From Mytilinidion resinicola (taxonomy: Eukaryota; Ascomycota; Dothideomycetes; Mytilinidiales; Mytilinidiaceae), in NCBI RefSeq assembly GCF_010093595.1, contig NW_022985465.1, positions 410,887-474,886 of the forward strand: a stretch of DNA of 64,000 nucleotides. The letters run 5' to 3'. Positions 63,233 through 64,000 of this stretch are shown piece by piece. The number at the start of each line of letters is the position of its first letter. Positions within the stretch are counted from its first letter, which is position 1. A program made the position numbers and the translations under genes. The notes beneath the pieces are model-generated. The model was not told the DNA's origin, made no database searches, and worked only from the letters and a program-made list of their open reading frames with translations.

Positions 63233-64000
63233 TCATAGATCTAGATCGGGAAGATTCGTCGAATGATATCGACAGGTCGATCTATGCGCCCCATTGCGGT
63301 ATCTCCAGATGTCCTGATAATTAGCTTTGCATAGCCAGCAGAATTGAGTTCCGCATTTACGGCATGTCATATGATCGCATCCGTCATTTTTCTCAATTCT
63401 CCAGCCGCATTTTCTTCCAGGACGCCGCCTACTCGTCTCTTTAACCTTCTTTTTGCTGGCCGCTTCCTCCATATCTCTTTGACGCAAAGCGGTGCTAGCA
63501 TCGTATTGCACACACGTAAGGCCATCATGCCACGGGACCTTGTGCTTGACGCAAGAACGGAAGTCGCACTGGGCGCATCTCAATATTGGATTTGAATCAG
63601 CATGCAGCTGTCCAGAGTGGCAGCCGGGTCCAATACACCAACACTCAGGTTGAAATTGATGTGAACTCTGATTTCTATAGACGTCTAGCTAGTTGTATAT
63701 ATACTAGGGGAAGGAAGGGGGCCACCCCCAGGGTGGCGCGCTAGTAAGTTCAGATGAGCCCTGCACAGATGAGGCTTCAGCTCAGTTCTCTACAGCTGAG
63801 ATTTCAGCTGGGTTCTCTACAGCTGATGTTCGGAGAGTAGCTTTCTGGCATATGAGTTGTTGATCCTAGGTTGTAGTGCTGCAACCTGAGTCCAACGGAA
63901 CTCTGGATTACCGGAAAGAGATGTGCGGAGTACCAGGTTTTCGTATTGCTCGTATATCTCTGATGTAGCAAATACTCTGACATCAATGTCGTCGAGTTGT
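63233..64000 (-). pseudogene. RBR-type E3 ubiquitin ligase (IBR and RING2), split by an LTR-like element
   Basis: The gene enters from beyond the window edge and reads leftwards. Before the insertion: DIDVRVFATSEIYEQYENLV and LSGNPEFRW. After it: CIGPGCHSGQLHADS, LRCAQCDFRSCVKHKVPWHD (IBR zinc ligands), then a basic linker and GRKCGWRIEKNDGCDHMTCR, KCGTQFCWLCKANY (RING2 with its catalytic Cys position in the DHMTC segment), ending HSTNLPDLDL at 63233. Removing LTR-like copy 6 and one CCAAC gives an exact join, FRW-CIGPGC. RBR ligases pass ubiquitin through a RING2 cysteine. RING1 lies outside the window. The element stops the frame, so this allele should be null unless it is spliced out. Confidence 0.85.
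63643..63891 (-). mobile_element. Short LTR-like element, copy 6 (249 bp)
   Basis: Ends ACTCAGGTTG and CAACCTGAGT with 5-bp duplication CCAAC (63638-63642, 63892-63896). It differs from copy 5 by only about three bases. It is inserted in the RBR gene between the RING1-side and IBR parts. Confidence 0.96.

Noticed and set aside
1..64000. Proof of RIP across the window
   Set aside because: Several stops fit CpA-to-TpA changes (52243 and the two APH TAGs), but the CGA-to-TGA change at 30531 is in CpG context and the two FunK1 stops look like transversions. Dinucleotide indices would be needed; I could not compute them.

Overview
This window looks like accessory, repeat-rich DNA from a filamentous ascomycete (Pezizomycotina). 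The evidence is short introns (46-72 bp) with GT...AG ends and CTRAY-type branch sites, and protein families typical of these fungi: FunK1 kinase, fungal APH-like kinases, DUF7924 and DUF6914 proteins, an AflR-type regulator C-terminus, a DIT1/isocyanide synthase, F-box/LRR and chromodomain proteins. No rRNA, convincing tRNA, CRISPR array or prokaryotic feature was seen. Nearly every recognisable gene is broken, truncated or fused to unrelated sequence, so the interval reads as a gene graveyard shaped by insertion, duplication and point-mutation decay.

Layout. 0-7.5 kb: the 3' end of one gene, two short LTR-like insertions, an older dispersed repeat pair, one apparently intact two-exon coiled-coil gene (3964-4571, minus) and retrotransposon end fragments. 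7.5-16 kb: a 140-bp minisatellite, lysine/glutamate-rich coiled-coil frames, a fructose-2,6-bisphosphatase relic and an F-box relic. 16-22.5 kb: a RING-like/chromodomain gene with one frameshift, a long-TIR MITE, and a FunK1 kinase frame of 831 codons interrupted only by two TAG codons. 22.5-28 kb: a decayed SANT/Myb-like gene and a PD-(D/E)XK-like gene with a frameshift in a 21-G tract. 28-34 kb: two tandem [short module + DUF7924 gene] units separated by a pogo-like MITE. 34-43 kb: an unknown proline/glutamate-rich gene, a truncated APH-like kinase, a Tc1/mariner relic, a partial DUF6914 gene, and an APH-like gene split by a hAT-type MITE. 43-50 kb: two more SANT-family relics, another copy of the 28-kb module and a kinase relic. 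50-57 kb: the best DUF7924 copy, a transposase/kinase mosaic and a third MITE. 57-64 kb: a glycine-rich RRM pseudogene, an AflR-type regulator lacking its zinc cluster, a polytopic membrane protein, an isocyanide synthase running into an F-box/LRR fragment, and an RBR ubiquitin ligase split by another LTR-like insertion.

Three mobile families explain much of the damage. (1) A short element, 249 bp in its commonest form, has ACTCAGGTTG/CAACCTGAGT ends and 5-bp target duplications; it has six complete copies, three of them almost identical. (2) MITEs of 540-690 bp have long C-rich inverted ends and 8-bp duplications (hAT-like). (3) There is one TA-flanked pogo-like MITE. Paralogous empty sites inside the window show exact pre-insertion sequences. 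One DUF7924 copy appears to have taken three insertions of family 1, two of which recombined and deleted about 420 bp. The genes do not form an obvious pathway; the shared theme is kinases, nuclease-like and DNA- or chromatin-binding proteins among mobile DNA.
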